Shown piece after piece: positions 23,208 to 32,500 of a stretch of 34,112 bases of DNA. Made by a program: the position numbers and the translations under genes. The notes beneath the pieces are model-generated. The model had not been told where the DNA came from and did no database searches. It saw only the letters and a list, made by a program, of their open reading frames with translations. The DNA comes from an uncultured Bacteroidales bacterium. GTDB lineage: Bacteria; Bacteroidota; Bacteroidia; Bacteroidales; P3. Numbering within the stretch: the stretch's first letter is position 1; each line of letters opens with the position of its first letter. The stretch covers positions 1 to 34,112 of the forward strand of contig CALDHX010000026.1 of the NCBI GenBank assembly GCA_937901525.1. The letters run 5' to 3'.

Positions 23208-24461
23208 ATGTTGTATTATTTATTTAGTTGGTTAGATTCAAGTTTTGATTTCCCTGGGGCAGGGGTGTTTCAGTACATTTCTTTCCGAGCTGCTGCAGCT
23301 GTAATAACTTCTTTGCTTATTACAATAGTTTTTGGCAAAAAGTTAATAAATTTTTTAAGGAGAAAACAAGTTGGAGAAACTGTTAGGGATTTAGGATTGG
23401 AAGGACAAAAGGCAAAAGAAGGTACTCCAACAATGGGAGGGCTTATAATATTGGCAGCAATTCTTATTCCAACATTATTATTTGCTAAGTTAGATAATAT
23501 TTATGTGATAATAATGTTGATAACGACTATTTGGTTAGGGGCTTTAGGTTTTATAGATGACTACATTAAAGTGTTTAGAAAAAATAAAGCAGGGTTAAGT
23601 GGAAAACTTAAAGTTGTAGGTCAAGTGGTGTTGGGAATAGTGGTTGGTTGTATGATGTATTTTCATCCAGGTATAACAATAAAAGAAAAAACGGAAATAG
23701 CACAATATTCGCAACAACATAATTTGCAGGATAAATCACAATATGAAAATGCAAAAGTGGAGTTTCAAGAAGAATCTTCACGTTCTACAAAAACCACAAT
23801 TCCATTTGTGAAAAATAATGAGTTTGATTATAGTTGGTTAATAAAATGGATAGGAGATAACTATAAGGATTACGCTTGGTTAATATTTATTCCTATTGTT
23901 ATCTTTTTTATTACTGCTATTTCTAATGGAGCAAATCTTACTGATGGTATAGATGGATTAGCTACGGGGACCTCTGCAATTATAGGATCTTGTTTGGCAA
24001 TTCTTGCTTGGGTGAGTGGAAATATAATTTTTGCAAATTATCTTAATATAATGTATATTCCAAATGTTGGAGAATTGACAATCTTTATTGCAGCCTTTGT
24101 TGGAGCGACTATGGGCTTTCTTTGGTATAATACTCACCCTGCGCAAATTTTTATGGGAGATACAGGTTCATTGGCTATAGGTGGAATAATCGCAGTTTTT
24201 GCTATTTTGATTAGAAAAGAATTGTTAATACCTATTCTGTGTGGTGTGTTTATTGTAGAGAATCTTTCTGTTGTTATGCAGGTTTCTTACTTCAAATACA
24301 CAAAAAAGAAATATGGAGAAGGTAGAAGAATATTTTTAATGTCACCTCTTCATCATCATTATCAAAAGAAGGGTTATCCTGAACAAAAAATAGTACAAAG
24401 ATTTTTTATAATTTCAATAATTTTAGCAGTAACAACAATAGTAACACTTAAATTAAGATAA
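23208..24461 (+). CDS. mraY: Phospho-MurNAc-pentapeptide translocase
   Basis: A 417-residue membrane enzyme that moves phospho-MurNAc-pentapeptide onto undecaprenyl phosphate, giving lipid I. Key blocks: GTPTMGGLIIL, GFIDDYIKVFRKNKAGLSGK (catalytic Asp pair), NLTDGIDGLATGTS, FMGDTGSLAIGG and SPLHHHYQKKG. About ten membrane segments. It contains a polar insertion (about 155-225) typical of Bacteroidetes MraY, which explains the extra length over E. coli. An AAGGAG sequence precedes the ATG. The MurD-like fragment begins 6 bp after its stop. Confidence 0.98.
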   Translation: MLYYLFSWLDSSFDFPGAGVFQYISFRAAAAVITSLLITIVFGKKLINFLRRKQVGETVRDLGLEGQKAKEGTPTMGGLIILAAILIPTLLFAKLDNIYVIIMLITTIWLGALGFIDDYIKVFRKNKAGLSGKLKVVGQVVLGIVVGCMMYFHPGITIKEKTEIAQYSQQHNLQDKSQYENAKVEFQEESSRSTKTTIPFVKNNEFDYSWLIKWIGDNYKDYAWLIFIPIVIFFITAISNGANLTDGIDGLATGTSAIIGSCLAILAWVSGNIIFANYLNIMYIPNVGELTIFIAAFVGATMGFLWYNTHPAQIFMGDTGSLAIGGIIAVFAILIRKELLIPILCGVFIVENLSVVMQVSYFKYTKKKYGEGRRIFLMSPLHHHYQKKGYPEQKIVQRFFIISIILAVTTIVTLKLR

Positions 24462-24467
24462 ACAACA

Positions 24468-25001
24468 ATGACTATCGATAAGTTAGCAACACAGGGAAGA
24501 ACAGTGTATTCAACTTTGGCTGGGAGACAATATTCGGAAGTCTCACGTTTGAGAAATGAGACTCTAAGAAGTATGTTTGGAAGTAAAGAAAATTCTAAAC
24601 ATAAGAAACAAGTTATTGCTAATATAAAAGGAGTGAAATATATAGATGATTCAAAAAGTATAAATCCTAATTCAACTTGGTTTTCTTTTGAAACTATATG
24701 TAATCCGATTATATGGATATTAGAAATAGATGATGTTAATGAAAGTTTTGTGTCTTTAACAAATTCTGTAAAAGAGAAGGTGCATACATTGATAATAGTA
24801 GGAGAAAAGGATAATAGTATATCTAAAATATTTAATGGTTTAACGAATTTAATCCAAGTAAATAATTTGTCAGAAGCAGTTAAAATGGCATATTATTTCG
24901 CTAATGAACCAGATGTTGTTTTGTATTCTCCTGCAAATGGTAAAGAAGAAAATATAGAATACAATGCAAATAGATTTTTGCAATTGGTAAATGAATTGTA
25001 A
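24468..25001 (+). CDS. Orphan MurD C-terminal domain (N-terminal and central domains missing)
   Basis: A 177-residue frame at the usual murD position between mraY and ftsW; full MurD has about 440-450 residues. By-eye alignment with Bacteroidetes MurD starts at the end of the central domain (residues 10-50 match the HNxxNxxAA helix and the following EHR region) and runs to the C-terminus: KGVKYIDDSKSINPNSTW (54-71) for the G-V-x-F-I-N-D-S-K-A-T-N block, IIWIL (81-85), AYYFANEPDVVLYSPA (141-156) for the LSPACAS block. The UDP-binding domain, the ATP P-loop and the carbamylated Lys region are absent. Residues contacting D-Glu in E. coli MurD (Thr321, Lys348, Ser415) align with Ile65, Val90 and Lys159. 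It cannot be a ligase by itself. No internal stop, ATG start, 6 bp after mraY and 4 bp before ftsW. It may be a retained domain with a new role, or an early-stage pseudogene. Confidence 0.85.
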   Translation: MTIDKLATQGRTVYSTLAGRQYSEVSRLRNETLRSMFGSKENSKHKKQVIANIKGVKYIDDSKSINPNSTWFSFETICNPIIWILEIDDVNESFVSLTNSVKEKVHTLIIVGEKDNSISKIFNGLTNLIQVNNLSEAVKMAYYFANEPDVVLYSPANGKEENIEYNANRFLQLVNEL

Positions 25002-25005
25002 TTGA

Positions 25006-26190
25006 ATGAAAGTAAAATTAGGAAGACCACATATAAAAGGAGATAAAGTTATATGGATAGTGTATTTAGTGCTATCTGTATTGTCGTTGATATTTGTGTT
25101 TAGTAGCATGGGTAAAAGTGTATATCGTACAAATGGTGATATAGTATTCATGTTTTTAAAACAAACTTTTATAATTTGTCTTGGTATAATAGTGGTTTAT
25201 GTTGTGCATAATATACGGTATGTAAATTATGCTAGATGGCTTAAAATAGGTTATGCAGGATCTGCTCTTTTGCTGATTTTTACTTTGGTGTTGGGTGAGT
25301 TTTCAGATAAGGCTGCAGATCGTTGGTTGGTTATTCCTGGTTTGGGACAATTTCAACCATCAGAGATTGTGAAGTATATACTTATTCTATATGTTGCTTC
25401 GGAATTAGAGGAATTAAAAGCTAAAATTAAACAGAAAGAAGAGTTTTGGAAATTGATAGTGAAAATAGGTATTATTTGTATTTTAATATTTCCAGAAAAT
25501 TTTTCAACTGCAATTATTATATTTTTTGCTTGTTTTGCATTAGTATTTATTGCAGGAGCAAGAATAAAGCATATTTTTACAGTTATTCTTTTGGGGCTGA
25601 TTATTGTATCTTCTGTTTTAGCATTACATTATGCTGGTGTGCCAATAGGAAGAAACTCTACTTGGGCTGGGAGAATAGAAAACTTTGTTAATAATGATCC
25701 TAAAGAGGATAATCAATATAATTCTGCGGTAATGGCAATAGCAACAGGTGGTGTAACAGGTGTTGGTATAGGAAATACAGTACAAGGTCGATTTTTAAGC
25801 GAATCTCACAATGACTTTATTTTTGCTATTATTTTAGAGGAAGGTGGAACTTTTATGTGTGTTTTAATTTTGTTGGCATATTTTGTGCTCTTTTATAGGT
25901 GTATAAAGGTTTCGCGAGAAGCGAAAGGGTTATTTGGTAGCTATTTGGCAATAGGTATAGCATTTATTATAGTAATACAAGCTCTTGTCAATATGTCTGT
26001 GGCAACAGGCTTGATACCTATTACAGGACAAACTTTACCTTTTATTAGTTATGGAGGAACATCGTTTATTATTAGTAGCTTTGCATTAGGGATAATATTA
26101 AATATTAGTGCAGAAAGTAAAAAGATAAAACAACAAATAACAATAGAAGAAAATTCACAAATAGATAGTAATAATATAGTAGAATTATGA
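25006..26190 (+). CDS. ftsW: Septal peptidoglycan glycosyltransferase FtsW (SEDS family)
   Basis: A 394-residue membrane protein with about ten membrane segments that polymerises lipid II at the septum with FtsI. SEDS blocks: WLVIPGLGQFQPSEIVKYIL, a long loop with GVPIGRNSTWAGRIENF, NDFIFAIILEEGG (catalytic-type Glu region) and ITGQTLPFISYGGTSFI. FtsW is preferred over RodA because of its place in the dcw cluster. It overlaps murG by 4 bp. Confidence 0.96.
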   Translation: MKVKLGRPHIKGDKVIWIVYLVLSVLSLIFVFSSMGKSVYRTNGDIVFMFLKQTFIICLGIIVVYVVHNIRYVNYARWLKIGYAGSALLLIFTLVLGEFSDKAADRWLVIPGLGQFQPSEIVKYILILYVASELEELKAKIKQKEEFWKLIVKIGIICILIFPENFSTAIIIFFACFALVFIAGARIKHIFTVILLGLIIVSSVLALHYAGVPIGRNSTWAGRIENFVNNDPKEDNQYNSAVMAIATGGVTGVGIGNTVQGRFLSESHNDFIFAIILEEGGTFMCVLILLAYFVLFYRCIKVSREAKGLFGSYLAIGIAFIIVIQALVNMSVATGLIPITGQTLPFISYGGTSFIISSFALGIILNISAESKKIKQQITIEENSQIDSNNIVEL

Positions 26191-27293
26191 AAGTAATAAT
26201 AAGTGGAGGAGGAACAGGAGGACATATTTTCCCTGCAATATCAATAGCTAATGCAATAAAGTGTAAATATAAAGATGCAGAAATATTGTTTGTTGGAGCA
26301 AAAGGTAAAATGGAAATGCAGAAAGTTCCACAAGCAGGATATGAAATAATAGGTTTGCCAGTAGCAGGTTTTCAAAGGAAGAAGTTATGGAAAAACTTTT
26401 CGTTCCCATTCAAGTTACTTTCTTCAATGCAGAAGGCAAAAAAAATAATAAAGACATTTTCTCCTGATATAGTTATAGGAGTTGGGGGTTATGCTTCAGG
26501 ACCGATATTACGTTCAGCAGTTTCTCAAAAAATTCCTACACTTATACAGGAGCAAAATTCCTATCCTGGTGTAACAAATAAAATTTTGGCAGATGGAGTC
26601 AATAGAATATGTGTTGCATATGAAAACATGGAAAGATGGTTTCCTACAAATAAAATAGTATTTACAGGAAATCCTATTCGTCAAAATATTTCTTTGTTAG
26701 AAAGTAATATGGCGGAAATAAAGACTATGGCGTTAAAAACCTTTTCTCTTACATTAGATAAACCAATAGTTTTGGTTGTTGGAGGTAGTTTGGGTGCTTT
26801 GACAATAAATGAAAGTATAATAAAGAATCTTGACTATTTTGTAAAAAATGACATACAATTAATATGGCAAACAGGAAAATGGTTTTTTGAGAAAGCAAAA
26901 ACGATTGTTTCTCAAATAAATTCTCCTAATATCAAAGTTTATGAATTTATATATGAAATGGAACAAGCATATTCTTTAGCTGATGTTATCATTTCAAGAG
27001 CTGGAGCAATTGCCATATCAGAATTGTGTATAGTTGGTAAGCCGTGTATATTAGTGCCATCTCCAAATGTATCGGAAGATCATCAAACTAAAAATGCTAA
27101 TGCTCTTGTTGCAAAATTTGCGGCTATAATGGTTAAAGATGTAGAGTCGAGAGAAAAACTAATAGATGAATTAGATAAATTGATAAATAACACACAGTTA
27201 CAAGAGGAAATGTCAAAAAATATTACAAAACTTGGCATAAGAGACGCAGATAAAAGAATAGTAGAACAAATAGAAATTATACTTAATAAATAA
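26187..27293 (+). CDS. murG: UDP-GlcNAc:lipid I GlcNAc transferase MurG
   Basis: A 368-residue GT28 peripheral membrane enzyme that turns lipid I into lipid II. The N-terminal GGGTGGHIFPAISIA (about 7-21), VGVGGYASGP and QEQNSYPGVTNKILA, and the C-terminal donor-site ISRAGAIAISELCIVGKP followed by SEDHQTKNANAL, are complete. The stop codon directly abuts the murC start. Confidence 0.97.
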   Translation: MKVIISGGGTGGHIFPAISIANAIKCKYKDAEILFVGAKGKMEMQKVPQAGYEIIGLPVAGFQRKKLWKNFSFPFKLLSSMQKAKKIIKTFSPDIVIGVGGYASGPILRSAVSQKIPTLIQEQNSYPGVTNKILADGVNRICVAYENMERWFPTNKIVFTGNPIRQNISLLESNMAEIKTMALKTFSLTLDKPIVLVVGGSLGALTINESIIKNLDYFVKNDIQLIWQTGKWFFEKAKTIVSQINSPNIKVYEFIYEMEQAYSLADVIISRAGAIAISELCIVGKPCILVPSPNVSEDHQTKNANALVAKFAAIMVKDVESREKLIDELDKLINNTQLQEEMSKNITKLGIRDADKRIVEQIEIILNK

Positions 27294-28646
27294 ATGAACT
27301 CAAAAACGTATTATTTTATAGGCATAGGAGGTATAGGTATGAGTGCAATTGCTCGTTATTTAAATAATAATGGGCATAAAGTATATGGATACGATAGAAC
27401 TCAAACACAATTATCTATTCAACTTGAACAAGAGGGTATGAATATCTCATACGAAGATGATCCTACTTGTTTGCCAAGTAATATTGACTTAGTAATATAT
27501 ACTCCTGCTATACCAAAAGATAATAAAATATTACAAGAGGTTATTAATAGGGGTTTAAGATTAGAGAAAAGAGCTATCGCATTATCTGAAATAATAAAAG
27601 ATAAGAAAGTGGTTGCTATATCAGGAACTCATGGTAAGACTACAATATCAGGCTTACTTGCACATTTATTACACAATAGTAAAATAGGTTGTTCAGCGTT
27701 CTTAGGAGGAATAGCAAATAATTATTCTACAAATATGTTGTGTAATGAGAAATCGGAATATGTCGTAGTAGAAGCAGATGAATACGATAGATCTTTTTTA
27801 CAACTCAGACCATATATAGCAGCTATAACCTCTATTTCTCCAGATCATTTAGATATTTATCAAAATAGAGATAATTTAGAACAAGCCTTTACACAATTTG
27901 CTAATCAAACAAACAAAAATGGGAGAATATTTCTCAAAAAAGAAGTTAGCATTGAGACTAATACAGATATTACAACTAATACATATTCTTTGACAAATAT
28001 AGAATCAGACTACTATGCTTGGAATTTAAGAGTTAGTAATGGTAGCTATTATTTTGATTATCACACTCCCGAAAAGATTTACTATGATATGCAAATGACT
28101 TATCCAGGTATTCATAATATAGAAAATGCTATACTTGCTTTATCAATAGCATTAACACTTGGTGTAAGCGAATATGAATTACGATCAGCATTGAAATCAT
28201 TTAAAGGAATGAAGAGAAGGTTTGATTTAAAGTTCAACACATCAGAGACTATTTATTATGATGATTATGCCCATCACCCAGAGGAAATAGAAGCTACAAT
28301 AACATCTTTAAGACATTTATACCCGAATAAACGTATTTGTGGAATATTTCAACCACACCTTTATTCAAGGACAAAAGATTTTGCAGATGAGTTTGCAAAA
28401 GCATTAGAAGAATTAGATGATATAATACTTTTGCCTATTTATCCAGCAAGGGAAGAACCGATACCTGGAATAACTTCAAAGACTATTTTGCATAAGATAA
28501 ATAAGATGGATAAATATCATGTAACTAAAGAACAACTTTTCCCATTATTATCTGCACTTCAACCACAACTATTAGTAACTCTTGGAGCAGGAGATATAGA
28601 TCAATTAATAGAACCAATAATAGAATTATTAACAGACGATGAATAA
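27294..28646 (+). CDS. murC: UDP-MurNAc:L-alanine ligase MurC
   Basis: A 450-residue Mur ligase, full length. N-terminal IGIGGIGMSAIARYL, the ATP site AISGTHGKTTISGL (about 109-122), VEADEYDRSFL, SPDHLDIY, and C-terminal YYDDYAHHPEEIEATI and FQPHLYSRTKDF all agree with MurC and not with Mpl or MurD. It adds L-Ala to UDP-MurNAc, the step before MurD. It overlaps ftsQ by 8 bp. No sign of a fused MurD activity. Confidence 0.97.
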   Translation: MNSKTYYFIGIGGIGMSAIARYLNNNGHKVYGYDRTQTQLSIQLEQEGMNISYEDDPTCLPSNIDLVIYTPAIPKDNKILQEVINRGLRLEKRAIALSEIIKDKKVVAISGTHGKTTISGLLAHLLHNSKIGCSAFLGGIANNYSTNMLCNEKSEYVVVEADEYDRSFLQLRPYIAAITSISPDHLDIYQNRDNLEQAFTQFANQTNKNGRIFLKKEVSIETNTDITTNTYSLTNIESDYYAWNLRVSNGSYYFDYHTPEKIYYDMQMTYPGIHNIENAILALSIALTLGVSEYELRSALKSFKGMKRRFDLKFNTSETIYYDDYAHHPEEIEATITSLRHLYPNKRICGIFQPHLYSRTKDFADEFAKALEELDDIILLPIYPAREEPIPGITSKTILHKINKMDKYHVTKEQLFPLLSALQPQLLVTLGAGDIDQLIEPIIELLTDDE

Positions 28647-29403
28647 AACATTAAAATTTATCTTGCTGATAATAGGAGTTCTTTTGTTAGTTATTGTAAC
28701 AAATGTTACAATAAAGAATCTTACAGTATCAAATGTAGATATAGAAATAATATACAAAGGAGAAGATAAATTGATAACAAAAGGACAAGTTAAAGCATTG
28801 CTTCATAAAAAATATGGTAATTTAACCGATTATAAAAGAAAAGAAATAGAAGTAGAAGAGATAGAAGAATTTTTAAAAAATAAAAATTTGATATATACAG
28901 CTGATGTATACTTAAATTTGCTTGGTACACTTGAAATAACAATAACACAAAACAATCCTATATTGCGAATTATCAATAATAAGGGAGAGCAACGTTACAT
29001 AGATGAAGAAGGGAATATATCTAATCCAATAAAAAACAAAGCTGCTAATGTATTAATAGCAAATGGAGATATAAAAGAAACGTTAAAAGGATTGGAAAAA
29101 ATAGATTCAACAAAAGTTCCAATTACCTATAATATATATACAATAGCATTAAAGATAAAACAAGATAGCATACTATGTAATCAAATTGATCAAATCTATT
29201 ATGATAAAAAAAAGCAATATGAACTTTTACCAAAAGTAGGAGATTATGTAATAAAAATAGGAGATATAGAAAATATAGACAATAAATTTACAAAACTAAT
29301 TAATCTATATAAAGAAGGCTTTTCAGAATTTGGATGGGATAATTATAGTGAAGTGAAGTTAGAATTTGAAGGGCAAGTAGTTTGCGTTAGAAAGAATAAA
29401 TAA
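28639..29403 (+). CDS. ftsQ: Cell division protein FtsQ
   Basis: A 254-residue bitopic protein: a membrane segment at about 5-25 (LKFILLIIGVLLLVIVTNVT) followed by a periplasmic POTRA-type region (about 35-95) and a beta-rich domain ending in KLINLYKEGFSEFGWDNYSE and VKLEFEGQVVCVRK. The family is weakly conserved; size, topology and position between murC and ftsA support the call. It scaffolds FtsL and the septal synthase. Confidence 0.92.
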   Translation: MNKTLKFILLIIGVLLLVIVTNVTIKNLTVSNVDIEIIYKGEDKLITKGQVKALLHKKYGNLTDYKRKEIEVEEIEEFLKNKNLIYTADVYLNLLGTLEITITQNNPILRIINNKGEQRYIDEEGNISNPIKNKAANVLIANGDIKETLKGLEKIDSTKVPITYNIYTIALKIKQDSILCNQIDQIYYDKKKQYELLPKVGDYVIKIGDIENIDNKFTKLINLYKEGFSEFGWDNYSEVKLEFEGQVVCVRKNK

Positions 29404-29421
29404 TTAAACACAATAAATGAT

Positions 29422-30729
29422 ATGAGAAATATAGTAGTAGGAATAGATGTCGGAACGACAAAAATAGCAGTATTCATTGCAGAGAAAAAAGAAAACAATG
29501 AAATACATGTAATAGGAATGGGACGTACAGAATCCCAAGGGGTAGAACGAGGTGTTGTAAAAAATATAGAAGACACGGCTACTTCCATTAAGATTGCGGT
29601 TAAAAAAGCCGAAGAAATGTCAGGAGAAAAGGTAACAGAAGTGTATGTGGGCATTGCAGGGCATCATATTCGTTCCAAACAACATAGAGGTAACATTATA
29701 ATTCATGAAGAAGAACACATTATTACAAAAGAAGACGTAGAAAGATTAAAAAATGAGCAATACGCCATTCTTATGGAGCATGGAGAACAGATTATAGATG
29801 TGATACCTCAACATTATATAGTTGATAACGATTCTCCAACTCTTAATCCTGTGGGAAGAATAGGTAAATGCTTAGCAGGGGATTTCCATTTAATTACAGG
29901 GAACAGAACAAATATACAAAACATTTACAAAAGCGTACAATTAGCAGGCTATGAAGTAAAGAAATTAGTATTAGAACCAATTGCTTCTGCTGAATCAGTT
30001 GTAAATGATGAAGAAAAGCTTGCAGGAGTATGTTTAGTAGATATAGGAGGTGGAACAACAGATGTGGCAATCTTCCATGAAGGCATAATACGTCATACAT
30101 CAGTCATACCATTAGCAGGAAATGTAATTACCGATGATATAAAATCATGTTGTTCTATTATAAGAACACAAGCAGAAGCGCTAAAACAAAATTTTGGAGC
30201 TTGTCTTGAAACACCAACATCAGCTAACGAAATCATATCAATACCAGGATTTAGAGGAAGAGATCCAAAAGAAATATCAGTACAACAATTGACTATGGTA
30301 ATAAAATCAAGAGTGATGATGATATTAGAACAAGTATTATATGAATTAGAAAATACAGGATACCATAAACAACTTATAGCAGGAGTAGTATTAACAGGAG
30401 GTGGAGCAAAAATAAAAGGAATAGATAAATTTACAGAATTTGTATTAGGATTAGACGCTCGCGTAGGAACACCGGAAGAACATCTTTCAGGAGAAATAAC
30501 AGAAGAGATGAAACATCCTATGCATGCAACAGGAATAGGACTTATTCTAAAAGCTATACAAGACGAAGAAAATTACAAATCTCGTAATGTTGAAGTTGAA
30601 AACAAAGAAGTAATTACAGACACAGAAGATAAAGAAATCAAGGAAGAAGACAGAGCAGTTACTAAAAAACGCTTTGGTAAAAAAATAGAAAGTTTTCTAA
30701 AAAGCATTATAGGAGATAGTAAAGAATAG
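29422..30729 (+). CDS. ftsA: Cell division protein FtsA
   Basis: A 435-residue actin-like protein that anchors FtsZ to the membrane. VVGIDVGTTKIAVFIAEKK (phosphate 1), the FtsA-specific 1C domain (about 80-160), CLVDIGGGTTDVAIFHEG (phosphate 2) and VVLTGGGAKIKGI are intact. The C-terminus (RFGKKIESFLKSIIGDSKE) is a basic amphipathic helix, the expected membrane-targeting sequence, joined by a charged Glu/Lys/Asp linker. It is followed by a 111-bp gap with a promoter before ftsZ. Confidence 0.97.
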   Translation: MRNIVVGIDVGTTKIAVFIAEKKENNEIHVIGMGRTESQGVERGVVKNIEDTATSIKIAVKKAEEMSGEKVTEVYVGIAGHHIRSKQHRGNIIIHEEEHIITKEDVERLKNEQYAILMEHGEQIIDVIPQHYIVDNDSPTLNPVGRIGKCLAGDFHLITGNRTNIQNIYKSVQLAGYEVKKLVLEPIASAESVVNDEEKLAGVCLVDIGGGTTDVAIFHEGIIRHTSVIPLAGNVITDDIKSCCSIIRTQAEALKQNFGACLETPTSANEIISIPGFRGRDPKEISVQQLTMVIKSRVMMILEQVLYELENTGYHKQLIAGVVLTGGGAKIKGIDKFTEFVLGLDARVGTPEEHLSGEITEEMKHPMHATGIGLILKAIQDEENYKSRNVEVENKEVITDTEDKEIKEEDRAVTKKRFGKKIESFLKSIIGDSKE

Positions 30730-30731
30730 TA

Positions 30732-30756
30732 TTGTTAACAAATTGTTGTGGAAAAC
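30732..30756. promoter_or_regulatory. Palindrome and DnaA-box-like site upstream of ftsZ
   Basis: TTGTTAACAA (30732-30741) is a perfect palindrome; TGTGGAAAA (30747-30755) is the reverse complement of TTTTCCACA, one mismatch from the DnaA box. A single site only. A regulatory role for either is speculative. Confidence 0.3.
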
Positions 30757-30792
30757 TCTATCATTATCAATCATTATTGTGTGTATAAAAAA

Positions 30793-30807
30793 TAGTAATT
30801 TTACAAA
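30793..30807 (+). promoter_or_regulatory. Probable ftsZ promoter -7 region
   Basis: TAGTAATTTTACAAA, identical to the sequence upstream of mraZ at 17805-17819, 33 nt before ftsZ. It lets ftsZ be transcribed apart from the upstream cluster. A possible TTG lies 16 nt upstream of the TAATTTTAC core. Confidence 0.5.
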
Positions 30808-30840
30808 TTGATATAATATTGTCATTATAAGTATATAAGT

Positions 30841-32481
30841 ATGGAAGAATTAATGCAATTTGAAAGTGAAATAAAAGAAAGTAATCTTTTAAAAATGGAT
30901 TCACCAAAAGAACAATCCTCATACATAAAAGTATTAGGAGTTGGAGGAGCAGGAACCAATGCAGTAAATCACATGTTTAACTGTGGAATACAAGGAGTAG
31001 ATTTCATAGTTTGTAATACAGATCAAGTATCATTAGACACTTCACCTGTATCAAATAAGATAAAAATAGGTGAAGGAGGATTAGGAGCAGGTAATACACC
31101 AGAGCGAGCACGCTTAGCAGCAGAAGAAGCAGAAGAAGAAATAAAATCTTACTTAGAACACAATACAAGAATGCTTTTTGTTACCGCAGGAATGGGAGGA
31201 GGAACAGGAACAGGAGCCTCACCTGTGATAGCGAGATTTGCAAAAGAAATACAATTAGAATCAACAGACGAACAAATCTTAGTAGTAGGAGTTGTAACAT
31301 TGCCATTCTCATTTGAAGGAAGAAAAAGAAAAACACAAGCACAAGAAGGAATCAAGAAGCTAAGAGAAGAAGTAGACGCTGTAATTACAATAAACACAGA
31401 TAAACTTAGAGAATACGGAAACTTTACCATGACAAAAGCATTCTCAATGGCAGATGATATACTACTAACCGCTGCAAAAGGAATTTCAGAAATGATGACA
31501 GGAGCAGGACGTGTACATGTGGATTTTAGAGACGTGCAAAGTGTTATGCAAAATTCAGGAGTAGCTTTAATGGGAACAGGAATTGCAGAAGGAGACAATA
31601 GAGCAATGGAAGCAATACAATTAGCTACAACATCAAAACTGCTTAATGACAACGATATATCATCAACAAAACAAATACTTCTATACTTCTTATCTTCCGA
31701 AGAGCACGAAACCAGAATGGAAGAAATAGACACAATTACAACATACTTAGAAGAAATTACTAATGACGATGTAGAATACATTTGGGGTATGGGAATAGAC
31801 AATTCCTTAGGAGATAAACTATCAATAACCTTAGTAGCAACAGGATTTGACTCACAAGAAATCTACACATCTCAGGTAAGAACACATCAAGTTACAACTT
31901 CATTACCACAAACACCACAAATTCCACAACAAACACTACAACAACCACAACAAATAGAACAACCATACATCAAAAAACAAGAAGATGTTGTAATGGTAGA
32001 AGTAGAAAGAAAACCAGAACCAGAACAACCAATTTCACAAATAACAAGAATAGAATTGGATGAAAATATGAATCCAATAATTAATAATCCGGTTATTCCA
32101 ACTACTGCAACAGCACCAAAATTAACAGGAATAATACAAGAACCACAAATAGCTGTAATTACAAGACCAGAACCAATTACACAAATAGTAGAAGAACCAA
32201 AACCACAAGTAGAAGTTACTAACATAAAAGACATAATTGGTATAAATAATGTACAAAACATTACTTTGGAAGAACGCAGAGAAAGAGTTCAACGAATAAG
32301 AGAAATGTTTTCAACAGAAGAAGGAATCAATCAAATTATAGCTACCTCTCCATTAGAATTGGAGAAAATGAATTTTAACCAAGAATACTCACAAACAAGC
32401 AAACCATCAAACTACTCAATCAATCAATCAGGACAAGTAGTCTATTCAATCAACAGAGCTATTGATGCAAAAGTAGATTAA
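30841..32481 (+). CDS. ftsZ: Cell division protein FtsZ, with long Pro/Gln-rich linker
   Basis: A 546-residue tubulin-like GTPase that forms the division ring. The GTPase core spans about residues 25-345: VLGVGGAGTNAVNHM, the tubulin signature GGGTGTG at 119-125, and the T7-loop HVDFRDV needed for hydrolysis in the next subunit. The C-terminal 200 residues are low in hydrophobics and rich in Pro, Gln and Glu (about 355-460, PQTPQIPQQTLQQPQQ), followed by a charged helix (LEERRERVQRIREMF) and a short tail (SINRAIDAKVD) that may bind FtsA. The protein is over 100 residues longer than many FtsZ. dut follows after 19 bp. Confidence 0.97.
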   Translation: MEELMQFESEIKESNLLKMDSPKEQSSYIKVLGVGGAGTNAVNHMFNCGIQGVDFIVCNTDQVSLDTSPVSNKIKIGEGGLGAGNTPERARLAAEEAEEEIKSYLEHNTRMLFVTAGMGGGTGTGASPVIARFAKEIQLESTDEQILVVGVVTLPFSFEGRKRKTQAQEGIKKLREEVDAVITINTDKLREYGNFTMTKAFSMADDILLTAAKGISEMMTGAGRVHVDFRDVQSVMQNSGVALMGTGIAEGDNRAMEAIQLATTSKLLNDNDISSTKQILLYFLSSEEHETRMEEIDTITTYLEEITNDDVEYIWGMGIDNSLGDKLSITLVATGFDSQEIYTSQVRTHQVTTSLPQTPQIPQQTLQQPQQIEQPYIKKQEDVVMVEVERKPEPEQPISQITRIELDENMNPIINNPVIPTTATAPKLTGIIQEPQIAVITRPEPITQIVEEPKPQVEVTNIKDIIGINNVQNITLEERRERVQRIREMFSTEEGINQIIATSPLELEKMNFNQEYSQTSKPSNYSINQSGQVVYSINRAIDAKVD

Positions 32482-32500
32482 CCACAAACAAAACATCATA

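Noticed and set aside
27294..28646. A bifunctional MurC that also replaces MurD
   Set aside because: Length and motifs are those of ordinary MurC with one ATPase domain; nothing suggests a second ligase.
30725..30830. Replication origin at the DnaA-box-like site upstream of ftsZ
   Set aside because: Only one imperfect DnaA box, no cluster of boxes, and none of dnaA, dnaN or gidA nearby.
31149..31802. 217-codon minus-strand frame opposite ftsZ
   Set aside because: It lies wholly within the conserved FtsZ core in another frame; its Ser/Val/Ile-rich sequence mirrors the ftsZ codons, with no motif, promoter or start context.
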